From a virus, in the IMG/VR virus record IMGVR_UViG_3300027849_001076, positions 1 to 37,706 of that record: DNA of 37,706 bases, one strand, 5' to 3'. The translations under genes were made by a program, and so were the position numbers. A model generated the notes under the pieces. The model did not search any database and was not told the origin of the DNA. It worked only from the letters and a program-made list of their open reading frames with translations. How positions within the stretch are numbered: the stretch's first letter is position 1; each line of letters opens with the position of its first letter. Shown piece after piece: positions 24,886 to 31,882 of this stretch.

Positions 24886-25152
24886 ACCCTTATTTTTACC
24901 GTGACCACCTACCGTGACCGCTGAAACCCTTGTATTTACTCTATTGGTCATACTGGTCATACTGGTCATACTGGTCATAGTGTTTTTACATACACAAGAA
25001 CAAACATATAAATAGAAAGTACAAAATACGCGTGTCCGCTCGCACCCGCGCGCGTATGTGTGCGCGAAAACACCGTGACCACCATGACCACCATGACCAC
25101 ACCAACAACCACGCACCTTACAGCGGTCACCGCAACTGGTCATGGTCATACT
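24886..25152. repeat. Iteron-like TGGTCA/TGACCA array; candidate replication origin
   Basis: Direct 9-bp repeats: four copies of (a/t)yTGGTCAT end to end at 24943-24978, and three copies of CC(G/A)TGACCA in the opposite orientation at 25073-25099. Single copies with TGGTCAC or GTGACC lie at both edges (24887-24920, 25131-25148). An AT-rich stretch (24984-25028) sits between the inverted clusters. The array adjoins the helicase gene, so origin function is plausible inference. No believable gene covers 24846-25159. Confidence 0.65.
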
Positions 25153-25159
25153 AAAAAAT

Positions 25160-26527
25160 TTACTTAGCATTCCAAAACCCCTCAGGCGGCACATAAAACG
25201 CAGGGCGTTTACCATCAACACGCTTTTTCTTCTTAATAAAACCAAGCCTATGCATAATCTGGCCAACACGCTTTTGCTCAGGCGGACGCATAGCATGAGG
25301 ATCCATACCAAGCACCTCAGTCATAATATCGGCCAACGAATAATCACCACGCATATTCTTAAGCAGCCAATCGTAAATAAGCCCCTCCCACACATCAGAA
25401 TCAAACCTATCTTCCTGCTGTTCTTCAAACAAATGCTTATATTCATCAGTAGGCCACCACGGCATACCACCATTAAACAAATGAAGCGCCTCAGCCCATA
25501 GCTGATCCCTATCACGGGCAATTGCATCCTGGCATATCTTTGTACACATCACAGGCCAATATCGCCGGTTACCCGTAGAATCCTTTAAATACCTATCTTG
25601 GTTAGTGGTACCCACAAACACACACTGCCTCGGGAACTCCTGTACCATACGCCCATAACTTGGGCGGTACCTATCAACCTTAGAACCAAAAAACTGTTTA
25701 GCCTTCGTGTTTTCCGCCTTATTAAACGAATCAAGCTCAGCCAGCTCTATACCCCACATCCCCTGCATTTGCTGGAACGTATCTTTTTCACCAAGCGCCA
25801 TAGGCGTATCAGTAAACCAATCACCAAACAAATTGTTACACATACTCGACTTACCTAAGCCCTGCGAACCCTCAAGAATCAAAACCGAATCCACCTTAAC
25901 AGGCGGGCACATAACCCGCGCAACAGCCGAAACTAAAAAAAACGTACCAACCATAGCTGCATAGTCAGTATCTTCAGCACCCAAGTAATTATGCAACCAC
26001 ACAGCAACGCGAGGCGTACCATCCCACTTAACGGTATTTAAATAATCCTTAACAGGATGAAAAGCATGCTCTTCTGAATGAACCAAAATAGCACCCAGCA
26101 CATCATTGGCCCTAGGCGTAAAACCATAGGTTTCAGAAAGGTAAATACGTAAGCGCTCAGTGTCAGTGTCGGTCCACTCACCCACCTTACCCTTTAAAAA
26201 AGGCGGCTTCTTACGTTTAATAATGCGGTAACTAAAGTCGCAATAGCCCAAAACGCCATCAAAAGCAGGGTCATTTTCAAGCACCAGTTTAGTATTACTA
26301 ATACTTGCTTGAGGCATGCCCGAATTCGTTCTTTGGAAACGGTCTTGCCACTGCTCATCCCCCACTGAACGCTGTCGCGCGTCAGCGTTTTGCGGCGGCG
26401 GGTTATTTTCTTTATTACCATCATTAGCACTAGGCTTATCGACTACACTCAGTAACTGTGCTTTAACCGCATCAAGGCCAGCATTAACGTGTAAATCATT
26501 CCAATCGTTTAAACTACTTTTAGCCAT
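25160..26527 (-). CDS. VapE-like (PF05272) replicative helicase/ATPase
   Basis: 455 residues. Walker A EGSQGLGKSS (219-228) and Walker B ELAELDSF (261-268) are clear, followed by the FVGTTNQDRYLKDSTGNRRYWPV sensor region. This is the virulence-associated-E family, D5/SF3-type helicases of phages and phage satellites. The N-terminal ~100 residues are a low-complexity linker, and the C terminus has a probable winged-helix segment (QKRVGQIMHRLGFIKKKKRV). With the primase it should unwind and initiate phage DNA replication. It overlaps the primase stop (TAATG) and is followed by the iteron array. Confidence 0.93.
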   Translation of the reverse strand: MAKSSLNDWNDLHVNAGLDAVKAQLLSVVDKPSANDGNKENNPPPQNADARQRSVGDEQWQDRFQRTNSGMPQASISNTKLVLENDPAFDGVLGYCDFSYRIIKRKKPPFLKGKVGEWTDTDTERLRIYLSETYGFTPRANDVLGAILVHSEEHAFHPVKDYLNTVKWDGTPRVAVWLHNYLGAEDTDYAAMVGTFFLVSAVARVMCPPVKVDSVLILEGSQGLGKSSMCNNLFGDWFTDTPMALGEKDTFQQMQGMWGIELAELDSFNKAENTKAKQFFGSKVDRYRPSYGRMVQEFPRQCVFVGTTNQDRYLKDSTGNRRYWPVMCTKICQDAIARDRDQLWAEALHLFNGGMPWWPTDEYKHLFEEQQEDRFDSDVWEGLIYDWLLKNMRGDYSLADIMTEVLGMDPHAMRPPEQKRVGQIMHRLGFIKKKKRVDGKRPAFYVPPEGFWNAK

Positions 26528-27570
26528 TATGCCGCCTTATCCACAACAGCAGCAAAGTCAGGTATTGCTACCAAACCACCCACCGCAGCTGCAGCATCAT
26601 TAGCCATACTTACGCCCGGGTTCCCCTTCGTATTAGCATCATCATCAGCACAAAATATAAAGGTTTTATCAGCAAGCTTGTGTTTAAGCTCAGTAGCCAC
26701 CGCCATCAAATTACCCGCATCAAGTGCAACAGCACACGGCCACTTAGTCGCCATGTGTATGCTCGCCCCAGTGGCATACCCCTCACAAACAGCCAAAATA
26801 TTGCAGCTGCTCGCCTTACCAATAAAGTGGAACAACCCAGCCTTGCGGCCATGCTTTAAAAACAACTTAGTACCCTGCTCATTAATAACCTGAATATTCC
26901 AAAGCGCCTTATTAATATCAATTAACGGCATCACTAAATCACCACGCTTAAAATGTAAAAAACTAAAATCGCGGGTTTCCTTATCAGGCAAATCAGCAAA
27001 AAATTGTTTAATTTCTTTACCACCTGTCACAGTCTCAGCAGTAAAATTAGGCCTAAAAATAACTATCACAGCACTTTTAAAGCTGCTTAAACCAAAACTG
27101 GCTACCTTCTTGGTAGCCAAATATTTATTAGAGTTAACAGGTTTAGTAAATTGGTCGACAAGTATTTTGGAAAAATCAGCAATCACACCATGCCAACGCT
27201 GGCGCGCGGCTTCATCTTCTGCCTCTTGCGCTTCGCGCTTTTTAGCGCGTTGTGCAAATTCAGCGCTAAGCCTGGCTTGTTCTTCTGGGGATATCGGTTC
27301 ACGCTTAACAGTAAACCCATTATCAATAGCCATTTTAAAAACCGATTTAATCGTAGTACCGCCGCCAGCCTTAATACTGCGCCACGTACTTTTAATATCG
27401 CTTGGTTTATATTGTTCACTGCCAGCGCTCCAACTATCAAACGCATCAAAGCCCGCATCACCAAACTCATTTTTAATACCCATGCACACCTTAACCCACT
27501 CATCACGTGAGCAATTAGGGTCAAGGTACTGCAATGCATCCTGTAAATCCTGCAAAGTCGTTTGCTGCAT
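26527..27570 (-). CDS. PriCT-2 / Toprim phage primase
   Basis: 347 residues. Residues ~7-85 match PriCT-2 (ALQYLDPNCSRDEWVKVCM, SWSAGSEQYKP, STWRSIKAGGGTTIKSVF). A charged linker and a zinc-ribbon-free middle follow. The Toprim core has CEGYATGAS (Glu263) and FCADDDAN (about 306-313). It lacks an obvious helicase domain, which the next gene supplies. It should synthesise primers at phage forks. Confidence 0.92.
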   Translation of the reverse strand: MQQTTLQDLQDALQYLDPNCSRDEWVKVCMGIKNEFGDAGFDAFDSWSAGSEQYKPSDIKSTWRSIKAGGGTTIKSVFKMAIDNGFTVKREPISPEEQARLSAEFAQRAKKREAQEAEDEAARQRWHGVIADFSKILVDQFTKPVNSNKYLATKKVASFGLSSFKSAVIVIFRPNFTAETVTGGKEIKQFFADLPDKETRDFSFLHFKRGDLVMPLIDINKALWNIQVINEQGTKLFLKHGRKAGLFHFIGKASSCNILAVCEGYATGASIHMATKWPCAVALDAGNLMAVATELKHKLADKTFIFCADDDANTKGNPGVSMANDAAAAVGGLVAIPDFAAVVDKAA

Positions 27571-27659
27571 TGTTATTATTCCTGTGTTTTATTAAAGCGC
27601 CCCCTTAAATTAGTATGTTCAGTAACTAAACCTACAAACCAAAATAAGGAAGCTAAACC

Positions 27660-27869
27660 ATGAAAGCCGATAACCCGTTTGATAAACATCTAGAAGCTGT
27701 TAAATCACAAATGCCAACCCACTTAAAAAATGTAGCTATTGACCTAGTAGACCAAATGGACCTAGCCAAAAAAATTACAGATACAGTTTTCGAAGGTGCA
27801 TCAACACCCGAGTTAACCATTCAAGTTTATGATCGACTAATCAAAGAGCTTGTGCGCGAAACTGATTAA
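27660..27869 (+). CDS. Small rightward protein (69 aa) opposing the early operon
   Basis: ATG 27660 follows AAGGAAG at good spacing. The product is hydrophilic and probably all-helical with no known motif. It diverges from the primase gene and its last 29 bases overlap tail-to-tail with the leftward 63-residue gene. It lies on the strand opposite the leftward early transcript. It looks real by its ribosome site; the role is unknown. Confidence 0.65.
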   Translation: MKADNPFDKHLEAVKSQMPTHLKNVAIDLVDQMDLAKKITDTVFEGASTPELTIQVYDRLIKELVRETD

Positions 27870-28032
27870 GTAGCTCGTCACAACTAATTAATTCACTCGT
27901 GTAAGGGAGTCTTAAAAACACTCCCTTACAACTTTCATCACAAACTTGCTTACCTTGATTGGCTAAGTTCTTCACGTAGCAAATAACATCTTCCTTAGTT
28001 GAGCCAATGCTTTCGCTTTTTTTGTTATCCAT
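27841..28032 (-). CDS. Small leftward early protein (63 aa)
   Basis: ATG 28032 is preceded by AGGTGA with good spacing. The product carries three cysteines (VICYVKN, VCDESCKG) and no membrane segment. It follows the Cro-like gene and precedes the primase in the leftward early direction. The function is unknown. Confidence 0.6.
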   Translation of the reverse strand: MDNKKSESIGSTKEDVICYVKNLANQGKQVCDESCKGVFLRLPYTSELISCDELLNQFRAQAL

Positions 28033-28128
28033 AAATCACCTGTATAAAAAAACATATATCGCGCAGGTTTGTTCCTTGTTATGTCATTGCACTAAAATTA
28101 ACCACACAACAACACAGGAGTAACCCAC

Positions 28129-28263
28129 ATGAAAACTATCAACCTAAGCAGCTTTTTTGCTTTCCTCAGGCGGATAAATATCAGGCCGCAGCTCATACCT
28201 AGACACACCCGTGACTTTTTCAATAAGAATTACTTTATCAGGCGCAACTTTGCCGGTTCTTAG
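28129..28263 (+). CDS. Possible 44-aa ORF antisense to the Cro-like gene
   Basis: ATG 28129 has a strong AGGAG site and an upstream TAAAAT -10-like box (28093-28098). The product (MKTINLSSFF onward) becomes basic and loses any pattern once it overlaps the opposite-strand Cro-like gene. It may be the leftover start of a gene replaced by recombination, or a small antisense transcript. The coding claim is weak. Confidence 0.3.
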   Translation: MKTINLSSFFAFLRRINIRPQLIPRHTRDFFNKNYFIRRNFAGS

Positions 28264-28365
28264 CCAGTTAGATACGTTTTGTTGAGAAGTTTGAATTGCA
28301 TCGGCAAGTTTTACTTGGCCACCTAAAGTAGCAATTGCTTTTTGTAATGCTGGTTGAGTAGTCAT
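28144..28365 (-). CDS. YdaS/Cro-like HTH regulator
   Basis: 73 residues. The helix-turn-helix is clear: GGQVKLADAIQTSQQNVSNWLRTG, with the recognition helix around SQQNVSNWL. YdaS-type Cro proteins have this layout, followed by a short tail (SRYELRPDIYPPEE). It diverges from the CI-like gene and leads the leftward early operon, so it should promote the lytic state by repressing the CI promoter. Its promoter overlaps two operators. Confidence 0.88.
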   Translation of the reverse strand: MTTQPALQKAIATLGGQVKLADAIQTSQQNVSNWLRTGKVAPDKVILIEKVTGVSRYELRPDIYPPEESKKAA

Positions 28366-28396
28366 TTTGATACCTACTTTGTGATTGACCCCTCAC

Positions 28397-28424
28397 ATCA
28401 TACAACTTAAATTGTAATTTACAA
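28397..28424 (-). promoter_or_regulatory. Predicted leftward early (cro) promoter
   Basis: -35 TTGTAA (28424-28419), a 16-base spacer and -10 TATGAT (28402-28397). Operator 1 lies inside the spacer and operator 2 touches the -35, so repressor binding should block it. Confidence 0.55.
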
Positions 28425-28463
28425 CAAATTAAGTTGTTTTCTATATTACAAATTTTCTTGTAA
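28402..28463. promoter_or_regulatory. Left operator region: three repressor sites
   Basis: Site 1 is ACAACTTAAATTGTAA (28402-28417), site 2 ACAACAAATTAAGTTGT (28421-28437) and site 3 TTACAAATTTTCTTGTAA (28446-28463). All are imperfect palindromes with (TT)ACAA(C/T)...(G/A)TTGT(AA) ends. They sit between the divergent Cro-like and CI-like genes. Site 1 recurs identically in the right operator region. Confidence 0.85.
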
Positions 28464-28492
28464 AATGAAAAAAACCATATAAATTAATAATT

Positions 28493-29119
28493 ATGAATAC
28501 ATTAGCTAAGCGTTTAAGTTATGTTTTAGAGATGAAAGACATAACTCAGGAAAAAGTCGCTAGCGCTATAGGTGCTAGTCAGCAGTCCATTCATGCCATA
28601 TGTTCAGGTAAGACCTTAAAGCCGAGAAACCTTGTCGCCATAGCAAGGTTCCTAAATGTATCACCAGATTGGTTAGAATCTGGCAGTGGTAGTATGGGTG
28701 TAAATGAAAATAACACTATAGAAATGAAAAAATTTAGTCCTAACGTCCCCTTGATCAGCTGGGTGCAAGCAGGTCATTGGGCTGACATTCATTTGAACGA
28801 TGTAGAAACGTTTTACCCCTGCCCTGAAAAGCACAGCCAATCAACCTATTCACTTGAAGTAAAAGGCGAGTCAATGTCGCCCGACTTTATCAATGGCGAA
28901 ATAATCTTTGTTGATCCAGAGGTCGAAGCGCGTAACGGTTCGTGCGTTGTTATTAGGCAAAATGGCAATACAGAAGCTACATTTAAACAACTTATTATTG
29001 ATGGCTCGCAAAAATACTTAAAAGCACTCAACCCAAACTGGCCTAACCCAATAATAGAAATGCTCCCTGATGCCACCATTTGTGGTGTAGTTATTGGCAG
29101 TTATAGAAAAAGGAATTAA
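28493..29119 (+). CDS. cI: CI-like phage repressor (HTH + S24 LexA-type peptidase)
   Basis: 208 residues. The N-terminal HTH (about 7-60, ITQEKVASAIGASQQSIHAICSGK) binds operators. The S24 domain has the self-cleavage bond Ala93-Gly94 in VQAGHW, nucleophile Ser127 in GESMSP and Lys165 in ATFKQL, all intact. It should hold lysogeny and be inactivated by RecA-stimulated cleavage after DNA damage. No ribosome site precedes the ATG, and a TATAAA box (28478-28483) lies about ten bases upstream, so the mRNA may be leaderless as for lambda cI from pRM. Confidence 0.95.
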   Translation: MNTLAKRLSYVLEMKDITQEKVASAIGASQQSIHAICSGKTLKPRNLVAIARFLNVSPDWLESGSGSMGVNENNTIEMKKFSPNVPLISWVQAGHWADIHLNDVETFYPCPEKHSQSTYSLEVKGESMSPDFINGEIIFVDPEVEARNGSCVVIRQNGNTEATFKQLIIDGSQKYLKALNPNWPNPIIEMLPDATICGVVIGSYRKRN

Positions 29120-29130
29120 CAGGTAATCTC

Positions 29131-30363
29131 ATGATAAAAAATATTATTTTGTGTATATTTGGGTGCATCATAACTGCGTTCACATTTTTTTATTCAACAA
29201 TTGCACTTGGCGTTATCGTATCTATTTTGGTCGTGACTCTATTTTTAAGTTTATGGGGACAAGACGCAATAGTTACAAAAGTAAAACAGTACCCTATTTC
29301 AGCCATTATTTCTGTTATTGCACTCTATACTACTGTAATTGTCTTAATTGCGATCTCTCATGAGGACTTCTATAACGATAGCAAAACATTGACTCTCCCT
29401 GATGGGTTCATTGCCTCTTTCTATGCATCTGCATTTCAGGATCTAATTTTTTATTTACTAATTACATTAACGACAGCATTTGTAATTAAGTACATAAAAG
29501 TTAAGGATCCTCTTGACTATAATTTCATAGAAAAAATCCTCCATATGTTCCCTTTAATTAAAGATGACGAGATTCAAAAGGATTACATAACCCACAAAAT
29601 GAATATACTTTCTTGTGAAATTATTCAAACGGAGAAAACTATCGTCTACCAAGAATGTGACGAAGAATTCTTAAAAATACTAACAAATACAAACTCTATA
29701 TATAGAAATATTCACCATAATTATAACGTTACTGAAAAAATAGGTTCTTTAGGCGTTGCCCCAGATACTTCTGTGATTGAGAAATTTAAGGGTAGCCATT
29801 GGGGTGAGTTACATCATGTTACATTTGTGGGTAACGATCCCTCTAAAACAAGTGAGATTCCTTATAAGAAATTTACCGGCAAGTCCTATTCTGATGAATA
29901 CTATATAAACCTAAAAGCAGGTAAGCAAGGTAGGCTAACAACGAACTATTGGTTTTGGATGGATATGAAAAACGAAGGAAGAACAACTCCTAGTTTTTTC
30001 ACAAAAGAGTACATAATCTTCTTAAAAAATGAAACACAATGCACTCTTGAGTTTGTTGTAAAATCCAACACTAATGATGATGTAACCTTTAGTTTAAAGC
30101 CTGGGGAAGACTGGAAATCAAAACCTTTCAAAGATTTAGTTCCAGATAAGGATGAAATAAGTATTAAAATAACTAATACTGATGAATTAAAAAAAGCACA
30201 TAAGTGTGCTAGTGCTAAAACAGATACTGATAAAAATGATCCCGCAGGAACAGAAACTATTGTCGAAAATCCTCCTGTTCCAGATAATGTAACTGTCGAG
30301 GTAGACACTACGATTAAAATTAATGACGATAGTAAGGGTGGAACTAACCCAAAAACCAAATGA
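29131..30363 (+). CDS. Four-helix membrane protein co-transcribed with CI
   Basis: 410 residues; ATG 29131 follows AGGT and is 11 bases from the CI stop. Four hydrophobic helices occupy about 3-20, 24-43, 54-76 and 101-122, and a ~290-residue soluble domain follows. It ends in a Thr/Pro/Asp-rich low-complexity tail. No known domain is recognisable. Because it shares the CI transcript it should be made in lysogens, like rexAB in lambda; a superinfection-exclusion or conversion role is inference from position. AT-rich base use differs from the AC-rich early genes to its right. Confidence 0.8.
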   Translation: MIKNIILCIFGCIITAFTFFYSTIALGVIVSILVVTLFLSLWGQDAIVTKVKQYPISAIISVIALYTTVIVLIAISHEDFYNDSKTLTLPDGFIASFYASAFQDLIFYLLITLTTAFVIKYIKVKDPLDYNFIEKILHMFPLIKDDEIQKDYITHKMNILSCEIIQTEKTIVYQECDEEFLKILTNTNSIYRNIHHNYNVTEKIGSLGVAPDTSVIEKFKGSHWGELHHVTFVGNDPSKTSEIPYKKFTGKSYSDEYYINLKAGKQGRLTTNYWFWMDMKNEGRTTPSFFTKEYIIFLKNETQCTLEFVVKSNTNDDVTFSLKPGEDWKSKPFKDLVPDKDEISIKITNTDELKKAHKCASAKTDTDKNDPAGTETIVENPPVPDNVTVEVDTTIKINDDSKGGTNPKTK

Positions 30364-30407
30364 TATTTAGTTAAGGAAGGCTTAAGGTTTTATCATTAAT
30401 ATAGTAC

Positions 30408-30434
30408 ATGACAATAGAAAAAATATGTTATAAT
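30408..30434 (+). promoter_or_regulatory. Strong extended -10 promoter of the mini-peptide unit
   Basis: TG-T-TATAAT (30426-30434) is a perfect extended -10 element. ATGACA (30408-30413) is a -35-like box at 15-base spacing. The predicted start is near 30441, and no repressor operator overlaps it. Confidence 0.65.
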
Positions 30435-30476
30435 CTACTCATGAAGATTCATTCACCACAACACAAGGGGGTCGTT

Positions 30477-30530
30477 ATGGCTCACGTAGTTAAAGAACAT
30501 GTTGTTAAAGAACATGTTGTTAAAGAATAA
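30477..30530 (+). CDS. 17-residue peptide with tandem HVVKE repeats
   Basis: The frame MAHVVKEHVVKEHVVKE starts at ATG 30477, five bases after AAGGGGG, and stops at TAA 30528. The DNA repeat unit is 15 bases (gttaaagaacatgtt). An in-frame ATG at 30441 would lie at the predicted transcript start. The unit has its own promoter and ends at two terminators, giving a transcript of about 150 bases. It may encode a peptide, or the RNA itself may matter. I know of no family. Confidence 0.45.
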   Translation: MAHVVKEHVVKEHVVKE

Positions 30531-30566
30531 TCATAATAAAAAATCTATTACTTTAGTAATTTAAAG

Positions 30567-30592
30567 AACTGGACTACAAGTCCAGTTTTTTT
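30567..30592 (+). terminator. Terminator of the mini-peptide unit
   Basis: AACTGGACT (30567-30575) and AGTCCAGTT (30579-30587) form a 9-bp stem with a 3-base loop, running into seven T. Confidence 0.9.
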
Positions 30593-30616
30593 ATAGCTAT
30601 AAAAAATTTCTCTTTT

Positions 30617-30642
30617 AAACCGCCTTTTTCGGCGGTTTTTTT
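30617..30642 (+). terminator. Second tandem terminator before the right operators
   Basis: AAACCGCC (30617-30624) and GGCGGTTT (30631-30638), then T-run. With the previous terminator it insulates the rightward early operon from CI-side transcription. Confidence 0.88.
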
Positions 30643-30672
30643 ATGCCTATCAAAAAGTACTCACGAACAAAA

Positions 30673-30746
30673 TTACAATTTAAATTGTAATTTAATGTTG
30701 ACTCAAACAATTTAAGTTGTATTCTAAATAACAACTTAAATTGTAA
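30673..30746. promoter_or_regulatory. Right operator region: three repressor sites
   Basis: Site 1 is the perfect 18-bp palindrome TTACAATTTAAATTGTAA (30673-30690). Site 2 is ACAATTTAAGTTGT (30707-30720), and site 3 is ACAACTTAAATTGTAA (30731-30746), identical to left-region site 1. Together the two regions form an OL/OR-like pair 2.2 kb apart. Confidence 0.88.
30698..30725 (+). promoter_or_regulatory. Predicted rightward early promoter
   Basis: -35 TTGACT (30698-30703), a 16-base spacer and -10 TATTCT (30720-30725). Operator site 2 fills the spacer and site 3 lies at the start point. Confidence 0.6.
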
Positions 30747-30755
30747 GACCGTACT

Positions 30756-31160
30756 ATGAACACTCAACGCACAGAAACCGGATACCAGCTTGACGGCATG
30801 CACGTTAACGCCAAGCCCTATTCACGCCTACCAACCCAACAAGCGCGCACTTTGTTATTGGTGGCTAAAGGCCTACCACAAAAAAGCATAGCTGCTGAAT
30901 TGGGCGTAAAACTGTGCACAGTTCGCCAAGCATGTAACGAGCTCAGCTTTAAATTCAACACCCATTCCATGCGCCAAACGGTACACCAAGCAATCAAGCA
31001 AGGCGTACTGCGCTACACAGTTTGCATAGTGCTTTGCCTAATTAGCGCAGCAAATAACGACCTAGAACGCAGCTTTAGAACTATTCGGGTAGCCCGAACA
31101 GTTCGCACCACCCGTTTACGCCGCTTGCGTGAACTACAAAACGACTTACTAGCAGCCTAA
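30756..31160 (+). CDS. LuxR/GerE-type HTH protein, first right early gene
   Basis: 134 residues. Residues ~25-85 match the LuxR-family C-terminal HTH: LPTQQARTLLLVAKGLPQKSIAAELGV, a variant recognition helix (LCTVRQACNELSFKF) and an AIKQGVL end. A short hydrophobic stretch (YTVCIVLCLISAA) and an Arg-rich tail follow. No receiver or autoinducer domain is present. It is probably a phage transcription regulator acting on early or lysogeny promoters. No clear ribosome site precedes the ATG. Confidence 0.8.
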   Translation: MNTQRTETGYQLDGMHVNAKPYSRLPTQQARTLLLVAKGLPQKSIAAELGVKLCTVRQACNELSFKFNTHSMRQTVHQAIKQGVLRYTVCIVLCLISAANNDLERSFRTIRVARTVRTTRLRRLRELQNDLLAA

Positions 31161-31179
31161 CGGCACAAGGAGAATAGCG

Positions 31180-31344
31180 ATGACCAAAGTATTTTTATTC
31201 CCAACAGCCCGAAATAACGCCGCAACAGGCCCGTTACTTCACAAGCTAAAACAAGCGCAAAAGGTATGCCCATTTCAATTGATCATACCCGAGCAAAAAG
31301 CAGCTAACAGCCCATACCCCGAGCCACCGCCACACGCGGCCTAA
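31180..31344 (+). CDS. Small early protein (54 aa)
   Basis: ATG 31180 follows AAGGAG at good spacing, 19 bases after the previous stop. The product ends in a proline-rich tail (SPYPEPPPHAA). No motif is recognised. It is co-directional with the early operon. Confidence 0.65.
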   Translation: MTKVFLFPTARNNAATGPLLHKLKQAQKVCPFQLIIPEQKAANSPYPEPPPHAA

Positions 31345-31456
31345 CTCAGGGCAAAAGTTTCACAACCTGCTGGCGCGCACTTGCCCAACTAGCCCAGCCG
31401 AATGGTTGCCGTAAGCAACCAACCAACAACACAACAGGAAAAAAGGACGAACAATC

Positions 31457-31720
31457 ATGCTAAACGTATTCACAGCATTGGTAATAAACCAACTAAAACA
31501 ACGCATTCACTTTATGAACCAGCATATGCAGGGTGAGGAACTTCGCCTTTACGAATCGGGTACCAAGTTCTGTGTAATAGTCCTGGTCAACACTCATAAA
31601 GAAAAACTAATAGGGTCAATTGCACTTAATGCCAGCGCCAAACGCGACCTATGCGTTACCAAAGCCTTTTTAAGCCTAATAGAAAACACCCGCACATTAA
31701 AAACAGCAGTGGCCGCATGA
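31457..31720 (+). CDS. Small early protein (87 aa), unassigned
   Basis: 87 residues, starting at ATG 31457 after a purine-rich AGGAAAAAAGGA leader. It is mixed alpha/beta by pattern, with a hydrophobic CVIVLVN strand. No family recognised. Its stop overlaps the next small gene by four bases (ATGA). Confidence 0.7.
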   Translation: MLNVFTALVINQLKQRIHFMNQHMQGEELRLYESGTKFCVIVLVNTHKEKLIGSIALNASAKRDLCVTKAFLSLIENTRTLKTAVAA

Positions 31721-31812
31721 AATCATTCAAGAAAAACCTAATGGCAACACTCTTTATAACAGTATTCATTGCATTACTAATTATTGAACAAAACCTAGAC
31801 CAGTGGGTTTAA
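31717..31812 (+). CDS. 31-residue single-span membrane protein
   Basis: The frame starts at ATGA overlapping the previous stop. A basic head (KSFKKN) precedes one membrane helix (LMATLFIT...ALLII) and a short acidic/polar tail. The overlap with its neighbour argues for translational coupling. Role unknown. Confidence 0.6.
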   Translation: MKSFKKNLMATLFITVFIALLIIEQNLDQWV

Positions 31813-31882
31813 CCAGTAATTTCTGACAGCTCACTCAACGAGTGGGCTGAATTGAAGTTACTACAACACCAGGATAATGAAC

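Noticed and set aside
24943-25099. Repeat clusters as a CRISPR array
   Set aside because: Units are 9 bp with no spacers and no cas genes; they fit iterons better.
24817-25311. Leftward open frame of ~164 codons across the repeat array
   Set aside because: Its sequence is dominated by translated iterons (GHG and MTS runs), it overlaps the helicase and Q-like genes, and no ribosome site supports it.
27110-27595. Open frames on both strands overlapping the primase gene
   Set aside because: Shadows of the primase, which has clear PriCT-2 and Toprim motifs in its own frame.
30615-30803. Leftward frame over the right operators
   Set aside because: It consists of terminator and operator sequence translated in the wrong sense, with no ribosome site.
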